Assembly (NCBI GenBank): GCA_965153355.1 | Contig: OZ231128.1 | Span: 32,302,001-32,366,000 of the forward strand | Reading direction: 5' to 3' | Length of the DNA: 64,000 nt | Source of the DNA: Flaccisagitta enflata | Lineage: Eukaryota; Chaetognatha; Sagittoidea; Aphragmophora | Shown: in pieces, positions 21,611 to 34,800 of the stretch | How the letters are laid out: every line of letters begins with the position of its first letter | Position numbering within the stretch: the stretch's first letter is position 1 | Notes under the pieces: generated by a model | Told to the model about the DNA's origin: nothing | Databases searched by the model: none | What the model saw: only the letters and a program-made list of their open reading frames with translations | Translations under genes and position numbers: made by a program

Positions 21611-22384
21611 CAGGGCATTCAATCTCATTTGACACGAAAAGAACCTACATTGTGCAAAAACTATTTGACTTTTCAGTTTGATTTTTTTTTCTTATAAATG
21701 CTCTATGTATGACATTTTTTGTATCAAATTTTCATAGGACTGGGTCTTGAAGTTTAGCAGAAATCCATATTTGAAGTTTTGCAGTAAATTCACCAAAAAG
21801 GTGGTTTTCTTGATAATTTTGACTGATAAATTCATAAAATTAAAAATGTTTCAAACTTTAGATGCTTTATTAAAGTCAAGTGATAGATGCTAAGACCCCA
21901 ATTTTTAAAAGTAGCCAGGTTTCATCGCAGAACAGTAAACATTAGGCAAATACTATCAAAATTTTGACAAAAATCTTACAAAAACTTAATCAAAGATTGT
22001 TATTTTCTAATAAATAAAAAAATGGCTGATCTTGATGAAATTTCAAAGAATCTTTTCATCAGATACAAAAATTATATGAAATCATCTGCCATTCTAGACC
22101 AAAGTGTTTAGCTCAAAGTGTTTAGCTCAAAGTGTTTAGAAACAAGAGCAGTTTAAAGATGAAAGGTCCAAACCTCAAAGTCAAACAAAACCTCCAATCT
22201 CATCATGACATCCTACACTTTAAAATGAGATATCTCCCAAACTAATTGACACAGTATCATGAAATTTGGACACAAAAAAATGTCATATGTAGTTCTTTTA
22301 TGAGAAAAAAAAATCAAACTGAAAGGTTGATTCATTTTTGCATAGCATAGGTTCTTTTCGTGTCAAATGATTTTGAAGACCCTG
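21611..22384. mobile_element. 774 bp element with about 120 bp inverted termini
   Basis: CAGGGCATTCAATCTCATTT at 21611 and its counterpart ending at 22384 begin inverted arms of about 120 bp. The arms share TTTGACACGAAAAGAACCTA, TTTCAGTTTGATTTTTTTTT and TGACATTTTTTGT blocks. TA lies immediately outside both ends. The interior has three tandem copies of a 14 bp unit (CAAAGTGTTTAGCT, about 22099-22140). No transposase is seen. CAGGG ends with TA suggest a mariner-type non-autonomous element. Confidence 0.85.
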
Positions 22385-22426
22385 TAGAGGTCAGAATTTG
22401 TTTCCACAATACCAAACTAGCAAACT

Positions 22427-23403
22427 GAAGGGAGACAATAGGCTGAGTCTGAAACATTAGGGGGTATTTTGAGCATTTTCAAAGCTGTGTCACAGTTGTA
22501 AAAATGCAACCACATTGATGATTTTTGGTGTGCATCCTCCTTGAACATTGTACTTTGACCTAAAAAATGGAATTTTGGGCTGAACTGCCTACAAAATGAC
22601 TAATTTACCCCTTTTACCTACCACTACCTTGTCAAATATGGATTTTTGAAGCTTGACAACCCCAAATCTATCATCAATATATCCAAAAAATGAATTTTCC
22701 CAAGGTATCCTGAACTTGGGTTATGCTGTTTAGATGTTACTTAAGGGATTTGGGCTAAAAAAATCCAAATCCACCAGTTTGTTTTTTCCTAATATTGTCC
22801 TCAAGCCAACTCCACTACTTTTTGACCAAATTTGCATAAATATCGTATATTACTTCCATTTGAGTTTTTTGCAGTCAAATTCTATAATCTAAGTCCAAAA
22901 ACTCTTTCAATCCACTCATCAGCACTTCAGCTAAGGAGCCGACTCAAAAATTGCTACCTTACTCAACCTCTAGGCTCAGAACGAGATCTTATGTTTTCCT
23001 AGTTCTACCTTATCAGCGTGAGAGGTCGCGAGGGGCGTTGTCTCCTGTCTTATTAAGAGGGGGTCACTATACATATTTTGAAAAACTGATCTGAAACCAT
23101 CAGAAACTAAGAAAAAGAGAACTTAGAATGCTGAAAAACAAGATTGGGGCCATTTGCTAGACATACTAAGCCTAAAACAGGTCAAAAATGGCTTGAAAAA
23201 ACCCCTATTTTGCTCTTATTTTGAGAAGGTTAAAATTAAGGAGAATTTAAGCCTTATTTGGTGGATTTTTCTCAAATTTTGGGTTCTATGAATGGTTTTA
23301 AAGGTGTTTTCAACTTGTTTACATGTTAGCATGCTTACCTAGTCAAAAAATAAACAAACAAGCCAAAAAATACAGGTTTGATACTATCGAGATTCTCTTA
23401 TAA
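22427..23403 (+). repeat. array block 1: B + 1 A
   Basis: The outermost left B. It has a TTTGACCTAAAAAATGG variant where most other B units read TTTGACTAAAAAATGG. The sequence just outside is AACT (22423-22426). Confidence 0.95.
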
Positions 23404-25760
23404 GAAGGGAGACAATAGGCTGAGTCTGAAACATTAGGGGGTATTTTGAGCATTTTCAAAGCTGTGTCACAGTTGTAAAAATGCAACCACATTGATGATT
23501 TTTGGTGTGCATCCTCCTTGAACATTGTACTTTGACTAAAAAATGGAATTTTGGGCTGAACTGCCTACAAAATGACTAATTTACCCCTTTTACCTACCAC
23601 TACCTTGTCAAATATGGATTTTTGAAGCTTGACAACCCCAAATCTATCATCAATATATCCAAAAAATGAATTTTCCCAAGGTATCCTGAACTTGGGTTAT
23701 GCTGTTAGATGTTACTTAAGGGATTTGGGCTAAAAAAATCCAAATCCACCAGTTTGTTTTTTCCTATATGTCCTCAAGCCAACTCCACTACTTTTGACCA
23801 AATTTGCATAAATATCGTATATTACTTCCATTTGAGTTTTTTGCAGTCAAATTCTATAATCTAAGTCCAAAAACTCTTTCAATCCACTCATCAGCACTTC
23901 AGCTAAGGAGCCGACTCAAAAATTGCTACCTTACTCAACCTCTAGGCTCAGAACGAGATCTTATGTTTTCCTAGTTCTACCTTATCAGCGTGAGAGGTCG
24001 CGAGGGGCGTTGTCTCCTGTCTTATTAAGAGGGGGTCACTATACATATTTTGAAAAACTGATCTGAAACCATCAGAAACTAAGAAAAAGAGAACTTAGAA
24101 TGCTGAAAAACAAGATTGGGGCCATTTGCTAGACATACTAAGCCCAAAACAGGTCAAAAATGGCTTGAAAAAACCCCTATTTTGCTCTTATTTTGAGAAG
24201 GTTAAAATTAAGGAGAATTTAAGCCTTATTTGGTGGATTTTTCTCAAATTTTGGGTTCTATGAATGGTTTTAAAGGTGTTTTCAACTTGTTTACATGTTA
24301 GCATGCTTACCTAGTCAAAAAATAAACAAACAAGCCAAAAAATACAGGTTTGATACTATCGAGATTCTCTTATAAAGAGGGGGTCACTATACATATTTTG
24401 AAAAACTGATCTGAAACCATCAGAAACTAAGAAAAAGAGAACTTAGAATGCTGAAAAACAAGATTGGGGCCATTTGCTAGACATACTAAGCCTAAAACAG
24501 GTCAAAAATGGCTTGAAAAAACCCCTATTTTGCTCTTATTTTGAGAAGGTTAAAATTAAGGAGAATTTAAGCCTTATTTGGTGGATTTTTCTCAAATTTT
24601 GGGTTCTATGAATGGTTTTAAAGGTGTTTTCAACTTGTTTACATGTTAGCATGCTTACCTAGTCAAAAAATAAACAAACAAGCCAAAAAATACAGGTTTG
24701 ATACTATCGAGATTCTCTTATAAAGAGGGGGTCACTATACATATTTTGAAAAACTGATCTGAAACCATCAGAAACTAAGAAAAAGAGAACTTAGAATGCT
24801 GAAAAACAAGATTGGGGCCATTTGCTAGACATACTAAGCCTAAAACAGGTCAAAAATGGCTTGAAAAAACCCCTATTTTGCTCTTATTTTGAGAAGGTTA
24901 AAATTAAGGAGAATTTAAGCCTTATTTGGTGGATTTTTCTCAAATTTTGGGTTCTATGAATGGTTTTAAAGGTTTTTTCAACTTGTTTACATGTTAGCAT
25001 GCTTACCTAGTCAAAAAATAAACAAACAAGCCAAAAAATACAGGTTTGATACTATCGAGATTCTCTTATAATTAAGAGGGGGTCACTATACATATTTTGA
25101 AAAACTGATCTGAAACCATCAGAAACTAAGAAAAAGAGAACTTAGAATGCTGAAAAACAAGATTGGGGCCATTTGCTAGACATACTAAGCCCAAAACAGG
25201 TCAAAAATGGCAAAAACCCCTATTTTGCTCTTATTTTGAGAAGGTTAAATTAAGGAGAATTTAAGCCTTATTTGGTGGATTTTTCTCAAATTTTGGGTTC
25301 TATGAATGGTTTTAAAGGTGTTTTCAACTTGTTTACATGTTAGCATGCTTACCTAGTCAAAAAATAAACAAACAAGCCAAAAAATACAGGTTTGATACTA
25401 TCGAGATTCTCTTATAAAGAGGGGGTCACTATACATATTTTGAAAAACTGATCTGAAACCATCAGAAACTAAGAAAAAGAGAACTTAGAATGCTGAAAAA
25501 CAAGATTGGGGCCATTTGCTAGACATACTAAGCCCAAAACAGGTCAAAAATGGCTTGAAAAACCCCTATTTTGCTCTTATTTTGAGAAGGTTAAAATTAA
25601 GGAGAATTTAAGCCTTATTTGGTGGATTTTTCAAATTTTGGGTTCTATGAATGGTTTTAAAGGTGTTTTCAACTTGTTTACATGTTAGCATGCTTACCTA
25701 GTCAAAAATAAACAAACAAGCCAAAAATACAGGTTTGATACTATCGAGATTCTCTTATAA
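23404..25760 (+). repeat. array block 2: B + 5 A (canonical)
   Basis: The A copies read AAGCCC, AAGCCT, AAGCCT, AAGCCC and AAGCCC at a diagnostic site. The junction before the fourth A has three extra bases (TATAATTAAGAGG). Confidence 0.95.
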
Positions 25761-28122
25761 GAAGGGAGACAATAGGCTGAGTCTGAAACATTAGGGGTAT
25801 TTTGAGCATTTTCAAAGCTGTGTCACAGTTGTAAAAATGCAACCACATTGATGATTTTTGGTGTGCATCCTCCTTGAACATTGTACTTTGACTAAAAATG
25901 GAATTTTGGGCTGAACTGCCTACAAAATGACTAATTTACCCTTTTACCTACCACTACCTTGTCAAATATGGATTTTTGAAGCTTGACAACCCCAAATCTA
26001 TCATCAATATATCCAAAAAATGAATTTTCCCAAGGTATCCTGAACTTGGGTTATGCTGTTTAGATGTTACTTAAGGGATTTGGGCTAAAAAAATCCAAAT
26101 CCACCAGTTTGTTTTTTCCTAATATTGTCCTCAAGCCAACTCCACTACTTTTTGACCAAATTTGCATAAATATCGTATATTACTTCCATTTGAGTTTTTG
26201 CAGTCAAATTCTATAATCTAAGTCCAAAAACTCTTTCAATCCACTCATCAGCACTTCAGCTAAGGAGCCGACTCAAAAATTGCTACCTTACTCAACCTCT
26301 AGGCTCAGAACGAGATCTTATGTTTTCCTAGTTCTACCTTATCAGCGTGAGAGGTCGCGAGGGGCGTTGTCTCCTGTCTTATTAAGAGGGGGTCACTATA
26401 CATATTTTGAAAAACTGATCTGAAACCATCAGAAACTAAGAAAAAGAGAACTTAGAATGCTGAAAAACAAGATTGGGCCATTTGCTAGACATACTAAGCC
26501 CAAAACAGGTCAAAAATGGCTTGAAAAAACCCTATTTTGCTCTTATTTTGAGAAGGTTAAAATTAAGGAGAATTTAAGCCTTATTTGGTGGATTTTTCTC
26601 AAATTTTGGGTTCTATGAATGGTTTTAAAGGTGTTTTCAACTTGTTTACATGTTAGCATGCTTACCTAGTCAAAAAATAAACAAACAAGCCAAAAAATAC
26701 AGGTTTGATACTATCGAGATTCTCTTATAAAGAGGGGGTCACTATACATATTTTGAAAAACTGATCTGAAACCATCAGAAACTAAGAAAAAGAGAACTTA
26801 GAATGCTGAAAAACAAGATTGGGGCCATTTGCTAGACATACTAAGCCTAAAACAGGTCAAAAATGGCTTGAAAAAACCCCTATTTTGCTCTTATTTTGAG
26901 AAGGTTAAAATTAAGGAGAATTTAAGCCTTATTTGGTGGATTTTTCTCAAATTTTGGGTTCTATGAATGGTTTTAAAGGTGTTTTCAACTTGTTTACATG
27001 TTAGCATGCTTACCTAGTCAAAAAATAAACAAACAAGCCAAAAAATACAGGTTTGATACTATCGAGATTCTCTTATAAAGAGGGGGTCACTATACATATT
27101 TTGAAAAACTGATCTGAAACCATCAGAAACTAAGAAAAAGAGAACTTAGAATGCTGAAAAACAAGATTGGGGCCATTTGCTAGACATACTAAGCCTAAAA
27201 CAGGTCAAAAATGGCTTGAAAAAACCCCTATTTTGCTCTTATTTTGAGAAGGTTAAAATTAAGGAGAATTTAAGCCTTATTTGGTGGATTTTTCTCAAAT
27301 TTTGGGTTCTATGAATGGTTTTAAAGGTGTTTTCAACTTGTTTACATGTTAGCATGCTTACCTAGTCAAAAAATAAACAAACAAGCCAAAAAATACAGGT
27401 TTGATACTATCGAGATTCTCTTATAATTAAGAGGGGGTCACTATACATATTTTGAAAAACTGATCTGAAACCATCAGAAACTAAGAAAAAGAGAACTTAG
27501 AATGCTGAAAAACAAGATTGGAAATTTTTGCTAGACATACTAAGCCCAAAACAGGTCAAAAATGGCTTGAAAAACCCTATTTTGCTCTTATTTTGAGAAG
27601 GTTAAAATTAAGGAGAATTTAAGCCTTATTTGGTGGATTTTTCTCAAATTTTGGGTTCTATGAATGGTTTTAAAGGTGTTTTCAACTTGTTTACATGTTA
27701 GCATGCTTACCTAGTCAAAAAATAAACAAACAAGCCAAAAATACAGGTTTGATACTATCGAGATTCTCTTATAAAGAGGGGGTCACTATACATATTTTGA
27801 AAAACTGATCTGAAACCATCAGAAACTAAGAAAAAGAGAACTTAGAATGCTGAAAAACAAGATTGGGGCCATTTGCTAGACATACTAAGCCCAAAACAGG
27901 TCAAAAATGGCTTGAAAAAACCCCTATTTTGCTCTTATTTTGAGAAGGTTAAAATTAAGGAGAATTTAAGCCTTATTTGGTGGATTTTTCTCAAATTTTG
28001 GGTTCTATGAATGGTTTTAAAGGTGTTTTCAACTTGTTTACATGTTAGCATGCTTACCTAGTCAAAAAATAAACAAACAAGCCAAAAATTACAGGTTTGA
28101 TACTATCAAGATTCTCTTATAA
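25761..28122 (+). repeat. array block 3: B + 5 A (canonical)
   Basis: Same C, T, T, C, C pattern, and same longer junction before the fourth A (about 27424). The fourth A has GATTGGAAATTTTTGC in place of GATTGGGGCCATTTGC. Confidence 0.95.
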
Positions 28123-31100
28123 GAAGGGAGACAATAGGCTGAGTCTGAAACATAAGGGGTATTTTGAGCATTTTCAAAGCTGTGTCACAGTTGTAAAAAT
28201 GCAACCACATTGATGATTTTTGGTGTGCATCCTCCTTGAACATTGTACTTTGACTAAAAAATGGAATTTTGGGCTGAACTGCCTACAAAATGACTAATTT
28301 ACCCCTTTTACCTACCACTACCTTGTCAAATATGGATTTTTGAAGCTTGACAACCCCAAATCTATCATCAATATATCCAAAAATGAATTTTCCCAAGGTA
28401 TCCTGAACTTGGGTTATGCTGTTTAGATGTTACTTAAGGGATTTGGGCTAAAAAATCCAAATCCACCAGTTTGTTTTTTCCTAATATTGTCCTCAAGCCA
28501 ACTCCACTACTTTTTGACCAAATTTGCATAAATATCGTATATTACTTCCATTTGAGTTTTTTGCAGTCAAATTCTATAATCTAAGTCCAAAAACTCTTTC
28601 AATCCACTCATCAGCACTTCAGCTAAGGAGCCGACTCAAAAATTGCTACCTTACTCAACCTCTAGGCTCAGAACGAGATCTTATGTTTTCCTAGTTCTAC
28701 CTTATCAGCGTGAGAGGTCGCGAGGGGCGTTGTCTCCTGTCTTATTAAGAGGGGGTCACTATACATATTTTGAAAAACTGATCTGAAACCATCAGAAACT
28801 AAGAAAAAGAGAACTTAGAATGCTGAAAAACAAGATTGGGGCCATTTGCTAGACATACTAAGCCCAAAACAGGTCAAAAATGGCTTGAAAAAATCCCTAT
28901 TTTGCTCTTATTTTGAGAAGGTTAAAATTAAGGAGAATTTAAGCCTTATTTGGTGGATTTTTCTCAAATTTTGGGTTCTATGAATGGTTTTAAAGGTGTT
29001 TTCAACTTGTTTACATGTTAGCATGCTTACCTAGTCAAAAATAAACAAACAAGCCAAAAATACAGGTTTGATACTATCGAGATTCTCTTATAAAGAGGGG
29101 GTCACTATACATATTTTGAAAAACTGATCTGAAACCATCAGAAACTAAGAAAAAGAGAACTTAGAATGCTGAAAAACAAGATTGGGGCCATTTGCTAGAC
29201 ATACTAAGCCTAAAACAGGTCAAAAATGGCTTGAAAAAACCCCTATTTTGCTCTTATTTTGAGAAGGTTAAAATTAAGGAGAATTTAAGCCTTATTTGGT
29301 GGATTTTTCTCAAATTTTGGGTTCTATGAATGGTTTTAAAGGTGTTTTCAACTTGTTTACATGTTAGCATGCTTACCTAGTCAAAAAATAAACAAACAAG
29401 CCAAAAAATACAGGTTTGATACTATCGAGATTCTCTTATAATTAAGAGGGGGTCACTATACATATTTTGAAAAACTGATCTGAAACCATCAGAAACTAAG
29501 AAAAAGAGAACTTAGAATGCTGAAAAACAAGATTGGGGCCATTTGCTAGACATACTAAGCCTAAAACAGGTCAAAAATGGCTTGAAAAAACCCCTATTTT
29601 GCTCTTATTTTGAGAAGGTTAAAATTAAGGAGAATTTAAGCCTTATTTGGTGGATTTTTCTCAAATTTTGGGTTCTATGAATGGTTTTAAAGGTGTTTTC
29701 AACTTGTTTACATGTTAGCATGCTTACCTAGTCAAAAAATAAACAAACAAGCCAAAAAATACAGGTTTGATACTATCGAGATTCTCTTATAAAGAGGGGG
29801 TCACTATACATATTTTGAAAAACTGATCTGAAACCATCAGAAACTAAGAAAAAGAGAACTTAGAATGCTGAAAAACAAGATTGGGGCCATTTGCTAGACA
29901 TACCAGGCCCAAAACAGGTCAAAATTGGCTTGAAAAACACCTGTTTTGCTCTTATTTTGAGAAGGTTAAAATTAAGGAGAATTTAAGCCTTATTTGGTGG
30001 ATTTTTCTCAAATTTTGGGTTCTATGAATGGTTTTAAAGGTGTTTTCAACTTGTTTACATGTTAGCATGCTTACCTAGTCAAAAAATAAACAAACAAGCC
30101 AAAAAATACAGGTTTGATAATATCGAGATTCTCTTATAAAGAGGGGGTCACTATACATATTTTGAAAAACTGATCTGAAACCATCAGAAACTAAGAAAAA
30201 GAGAACTTAGAATGCTGAAAAACAAGATTGGGGCCATTTGCTAGACATACTAAGCCCAAAACAGGTCAAAAATGGCTTGAAAAAACCCCTATTTTGCTCT
30301 TATTTTGAGAAGGTTAAAATTAAGGAGAATTTAAGCCTTATTTGGTGGATTTTTCTCAAATTTTGGGTTCTATGAATGGTTTTAAAGGTGTTTTCAACTT
30401 GTTTACATGTTAGCATGCTTACCTAGTCAAAAAATAAACAAACAAGCCAAAAAATACAGGTTTGATACTATCGAGATTCTCTTATAAAGAGGGGGTCACT
30501 ATACATATTTTGAAAAACTGATCTGAAACCATCAGAAACTAAGAAAAAGAGAACTTAGAATGCTGAAAAACAAGATTGGGGCCATTTGCTAGACATACTA
30601 AGCCCAAAACAGGTCAAAAATGGCTTGAAAAAACCCCTATTTTGCTCTTATTTTGAGAAGGTTAAAATTAAGGAGAATTTAAGCCTTATTTGGTGGATTT
30701 TTCTCAAATTTTGGGTTCTATGAATGGTTTTAAAGGTGTTTTCAACTTGTTTACATGTTAGCATGCTTACCTAGTCAAAAAATAAACAAACAAGCCAAAA
30801 AATACAGGTTTGATACTATCGAGATTCTCTTATAAAGAGGGGGTCACTATACATATTTTGAAAAACTGATCTGAAACCATCAGAAACTAAGAAAAAGAGA
30901 ACTTAGAATGCTGAAAAACAAGATTGGGGCCATTTGCTAGACATACTAAGCCTAAAACAGGTCAAAAATGGCTTGAAAAAACCCCTATTTTGCTCTTATT
31001 TTGAGAAGGTTAAAATTAAGGAGAATTTAAGCCTTATTTGGTGGATTTTTCTCAAATTTTGGGTTCTATGAATGGTTTTAAAGGTGTTTTCAACTTGTTT

Positions 31101-31878
31101 ACATGTTAGCATGCTTACCTAGTCAAAAAATAAACAAACAAGCCAAAAAATACAGGTTTGATACTATCGAGATTCTCTTATAAAGAGGGGGTCACTATAC
31201 ATATTTTGAAAAACTGATCTGAAACCATCAGAAACTAAGAAAAAGAGAACTTAGAATGCTGAAAAACAAGATTGGGGCCATTTGCTAGACATACTAAGCC
31301 TAAAACAGGTCAAAAATGGCTTGAAAAACCCCTATTTTGCTCTTATTTTGAGAAGGTTAAAATTAAGGAGAATTTAAGCCTTATTTGGTGGATTTTTCTC
31401 AAATTTTGGGTTCTATGAATGGTTTTAAAGGTGTTTTCAACTTGTTTACATGTTAGCATGCTTACCTAGTCAAAAAATAAACAAACAAGCCAAAAAATAC
31501 AGGTTTGATACTATCGAGATTCTCTTATAAAGAGGGGGTCACTATACATATTTTGAAAAACTGATCTGAAACCATCAGAAACTAAGAAAAAGAGAACTTA
31601 GAATGCTGAAAAACAAGATTGGGGCCATTTGCTAGACATACTAAGCCCAAAACAGGTCAAAAATGGCTTGAAAAAACCCCTATTTTGCTCTTATTTTGAG
31701 AAGGTTAAAATTAAGGAGAATTTAAGCCTTATTTGGTGGATTTTTCTCAAATTTTGGGTTCTATGAATGGTTTTAAAGGTGTTTTCAACTTGTTTACATG
31801 TTAGCATGCTTACCTAGTCAAAAAATAAACAAACAAGCCAAAAAATACAGGTTTGATACTATCGAGATTCTCTTATAA
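28123..31878 (+). repeat. array block 4: B + 9 A
   Basis: The longer junction occurs before the third A (about 29444). The fourth A carries a distinct variant (ACCAGGCCCAAAAC, CACCTGTTTTGC). Confidence 0.93.
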
Positions 31879-34800
31879 GAAGGGAGACAATAGGCTGAGT
31901 CTGAAACATTAGGGGGTATTTTGAGCATTTTCAAAGCTGTGTCACAGTTGTAAAAATGCAACCACATTGATGATTTTTGGTGTGCATCCTCCTTGAACAT
32001 TGTACTTTGACTAAAAAATGGAATTTTGGGCTGAACTGCCTACAAATGACCACTAATTTACCCCTTTTACCTACCACTACCTTGTCAAATATGGATTTTT
32101 GAAGCTTGACAACCCCAAATCTATCATCAATATATCCAAAAAATGAATTTTCCCAAGGTATCCTGAACTTGGGTTATGCTGTTTAGATGTTACTTAAGGG
32201 ATTTGGGCTAAAAAAATCCAAATCCACCAGTTTGTTTTTTCCTAATATTGTCCTCAAGCCAACTCCACTACTTTTTGACCAAATTTGCATAAATATCGTA
32301 TATTACTTCCATTTGAGTTTTTTGCAGTCAAATTCTATAATCTAAGTCCAAAAACTCTTTCAATCCACTCATCAGCACTTCAGCTAAGGAGCCGACTCAA
32401 AAATTGCTACCTTACTCAACCTCTAGGCTCAGAACGAGATCTTATGTTTTCCTAGTTCTACCTTATCAGCGTGAGAGGTCGCGAGGGGCGTTGTCTCCTG
32501 TCTTATTAAGAGGGGGTCACTATACATATTTTGAAAAACTGATCTGAAACCATCAGAAACTAAGAAAAAGAGAACTTAGAATGCTGAAAAACAAGATTGG
32601 GGCCATTTGCTAGACATACTAAGCCCAAAACAGGTCAAAAATGGCTTGAAAAAACCCCTATTTTGCTCTTATTTTGAGAAGGTTAAAATTAAGGAGAATT
32701 TAAGCCTTATTTGGTGGATTTTTCTCAAATTTTGGGTTCTATGAATGGTTTTAAAGGTGTTTTCAACTTGTTTACATGTTAGCATGCTTACCTAGTCAAA
32801 AAATAAACAAACAAGCCAAAAAATACAGGTTTGATACTATCGAGATTCTCTTATAAAGAGGGGGTCACTATACATATTTTGAAAAACTGATCTGAAACCA
32901 TCAGAAACTAAGAAAAAGAGAACTTAGAATGCTGAAAAACAAGATTGGGGCCATTTGCTAGACATACTAAGCCTAAAACAGGTCAAAAATGGCTTGAAAA
33001 AACCCCTATTTTGCTCTTATTTTGAGAAGGTTAAAATTAAGGAGAATTTAAGCCTTATTTGGTGGATTTTTCTCAAATTTTGGGTTCTATGAATGGTTTT
33101 AAAGGTGTTTTCAACTTGTTTACATGTTAGCATGCTTACCTAGTCAAAAAATAAACAAACAAGCCAAAAAATACAGGTTTGATACTATCGAGATTCTCTT
33201 ATAAAGAGGGGGTCACTATACATATTTTGAAAAACTGATCTGAAACCATCAGAAACTAAGAAAAAGAGAACTTAGAATGCTGAAAAACAAGATTGGGGCC
33301 ATTTGCTAGACATACTAAGCCCAAAACAGGTCAAAAATGGCTTGAAAAAACCCCTATTTTGCTCTTATTTTGAGAAGGTTAAAATTAAGGAGAATTTAAG
33401 CCTTATTTGGTGGATTTTTCAAATTTTGGGTTCTATGAATGGTTTTAAAGGTGTTTTCAACTTGTTTACATGTTAGCATGCTTACCTAGTCAAAAAATAA
33501 ACAAACAAGCCAAAAATACAGGTTTGATACTATCGAGATTCTCTTATAAAGAGGGGGTCACTATACATATTTTGAAAAACTGATCTGAAACCATCAGAAA
33601 CTAAGAAAAAGAGAACTTAGAATGCTGAAAAACAAGATTGGGGCCATTTGCTAGACATACTAAGCCCAAAACAGGTCAAAAATGGCTTGAAAAAACCCCT
33701 ATTTTGCTCTTATTTTGAGAAGGTTAAAATTAAGGAGAATTTAAGCCTTATTTGGTGGATTTTTCTCAAATTTTGGGTTCTATGAATGGTTTTAAAGGTG
33801 TTTTCAACTTGTTTACATGTTAGCATGCTTACCTAGTCAAAAAATAAACAAACAAGCCAAAAAATACAGGTTTGATACTATCGAGATTCTCTTATAAAGA
33901 GGGGGTCACTATACATATTTTGAAAAACTGATCTGAAACCATCAGAAACTAAGAAAAAGAGAACTTAGAATGCTGAAAAACAAGATTGGGGCCATTTGCT
34001 AGACATACTAAGCCCAAAACAGGTCAAAAATGGCTTGAAAAAACCCCTATTTTGCTCTTATTTTGAGAAGGTTAAAATTAAGGAGAATTTAAGCCTTATT
34101 TGGTGGATTTTTCTCAAATTTTGGGTTCTATGAATGGTTTTAAAGGTGTTTTCAACTTGTTTACATGTTAGCATGCTTACCTAGTCAAAAAATAAACAAA
34201 CAAGCCAAAAAATACAGGTTTGATACTATCGAGATTCTCTTATAAAGAGGGGGTCACTATACATATTTTGAAAAACTGATCTGAAACCATCAGAAACTAA
34301 GAAAAAGAGAACTTAGAATGCTGAAAAACAAGATTGGGGCCATTTGCTAGACATACTAAGCCTAAAACAGGTCAAAAATGGCTTGAAAAAACCCCTATTT
34401 TGCTCTTATTTTGAGAAGGTTAAAATTAAGGAGAATTTAAGCCTTATTTGGTGGATTTTTCTCAAATTTTGGGTTCTATGAATGGTTTTAAAGGTGTTTT
34501 AACTTGTTTACATGTTAGCATGCTTACCTAGTCAAAAAATAAACAAACAAGCCAAAAATACAGGTTTGATACTATCGAGATTCTCTTATAAAGAGGGGGT
34601 CACTATACATATTTTGAAAAACTGATCTGAAACCATCAGAAACTAAGAAAAAGAGAACTTAGAATGCTGAAAAACAAGATTGGGGCCATTTGCTAGACAT
34701 ACTAAGCCTAAAACAGGTCAAAAATGGCTTGAAAAAACCCCTATTTTGCTCTTATTTTGAGAAGGTTAAAATTAAGGAGAATTTAAGCCTTATTTGGTGG

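Noticed and set aside
23343-23525. A 60-codon minus-strand frame repeated at 31818, 41085 and 52508
   Set aside because: It spans the A-to-B junction of the satellite and recurs only because the array is homogenised. It lacks a recognisable domain, and indels destroy it in diverged copies.
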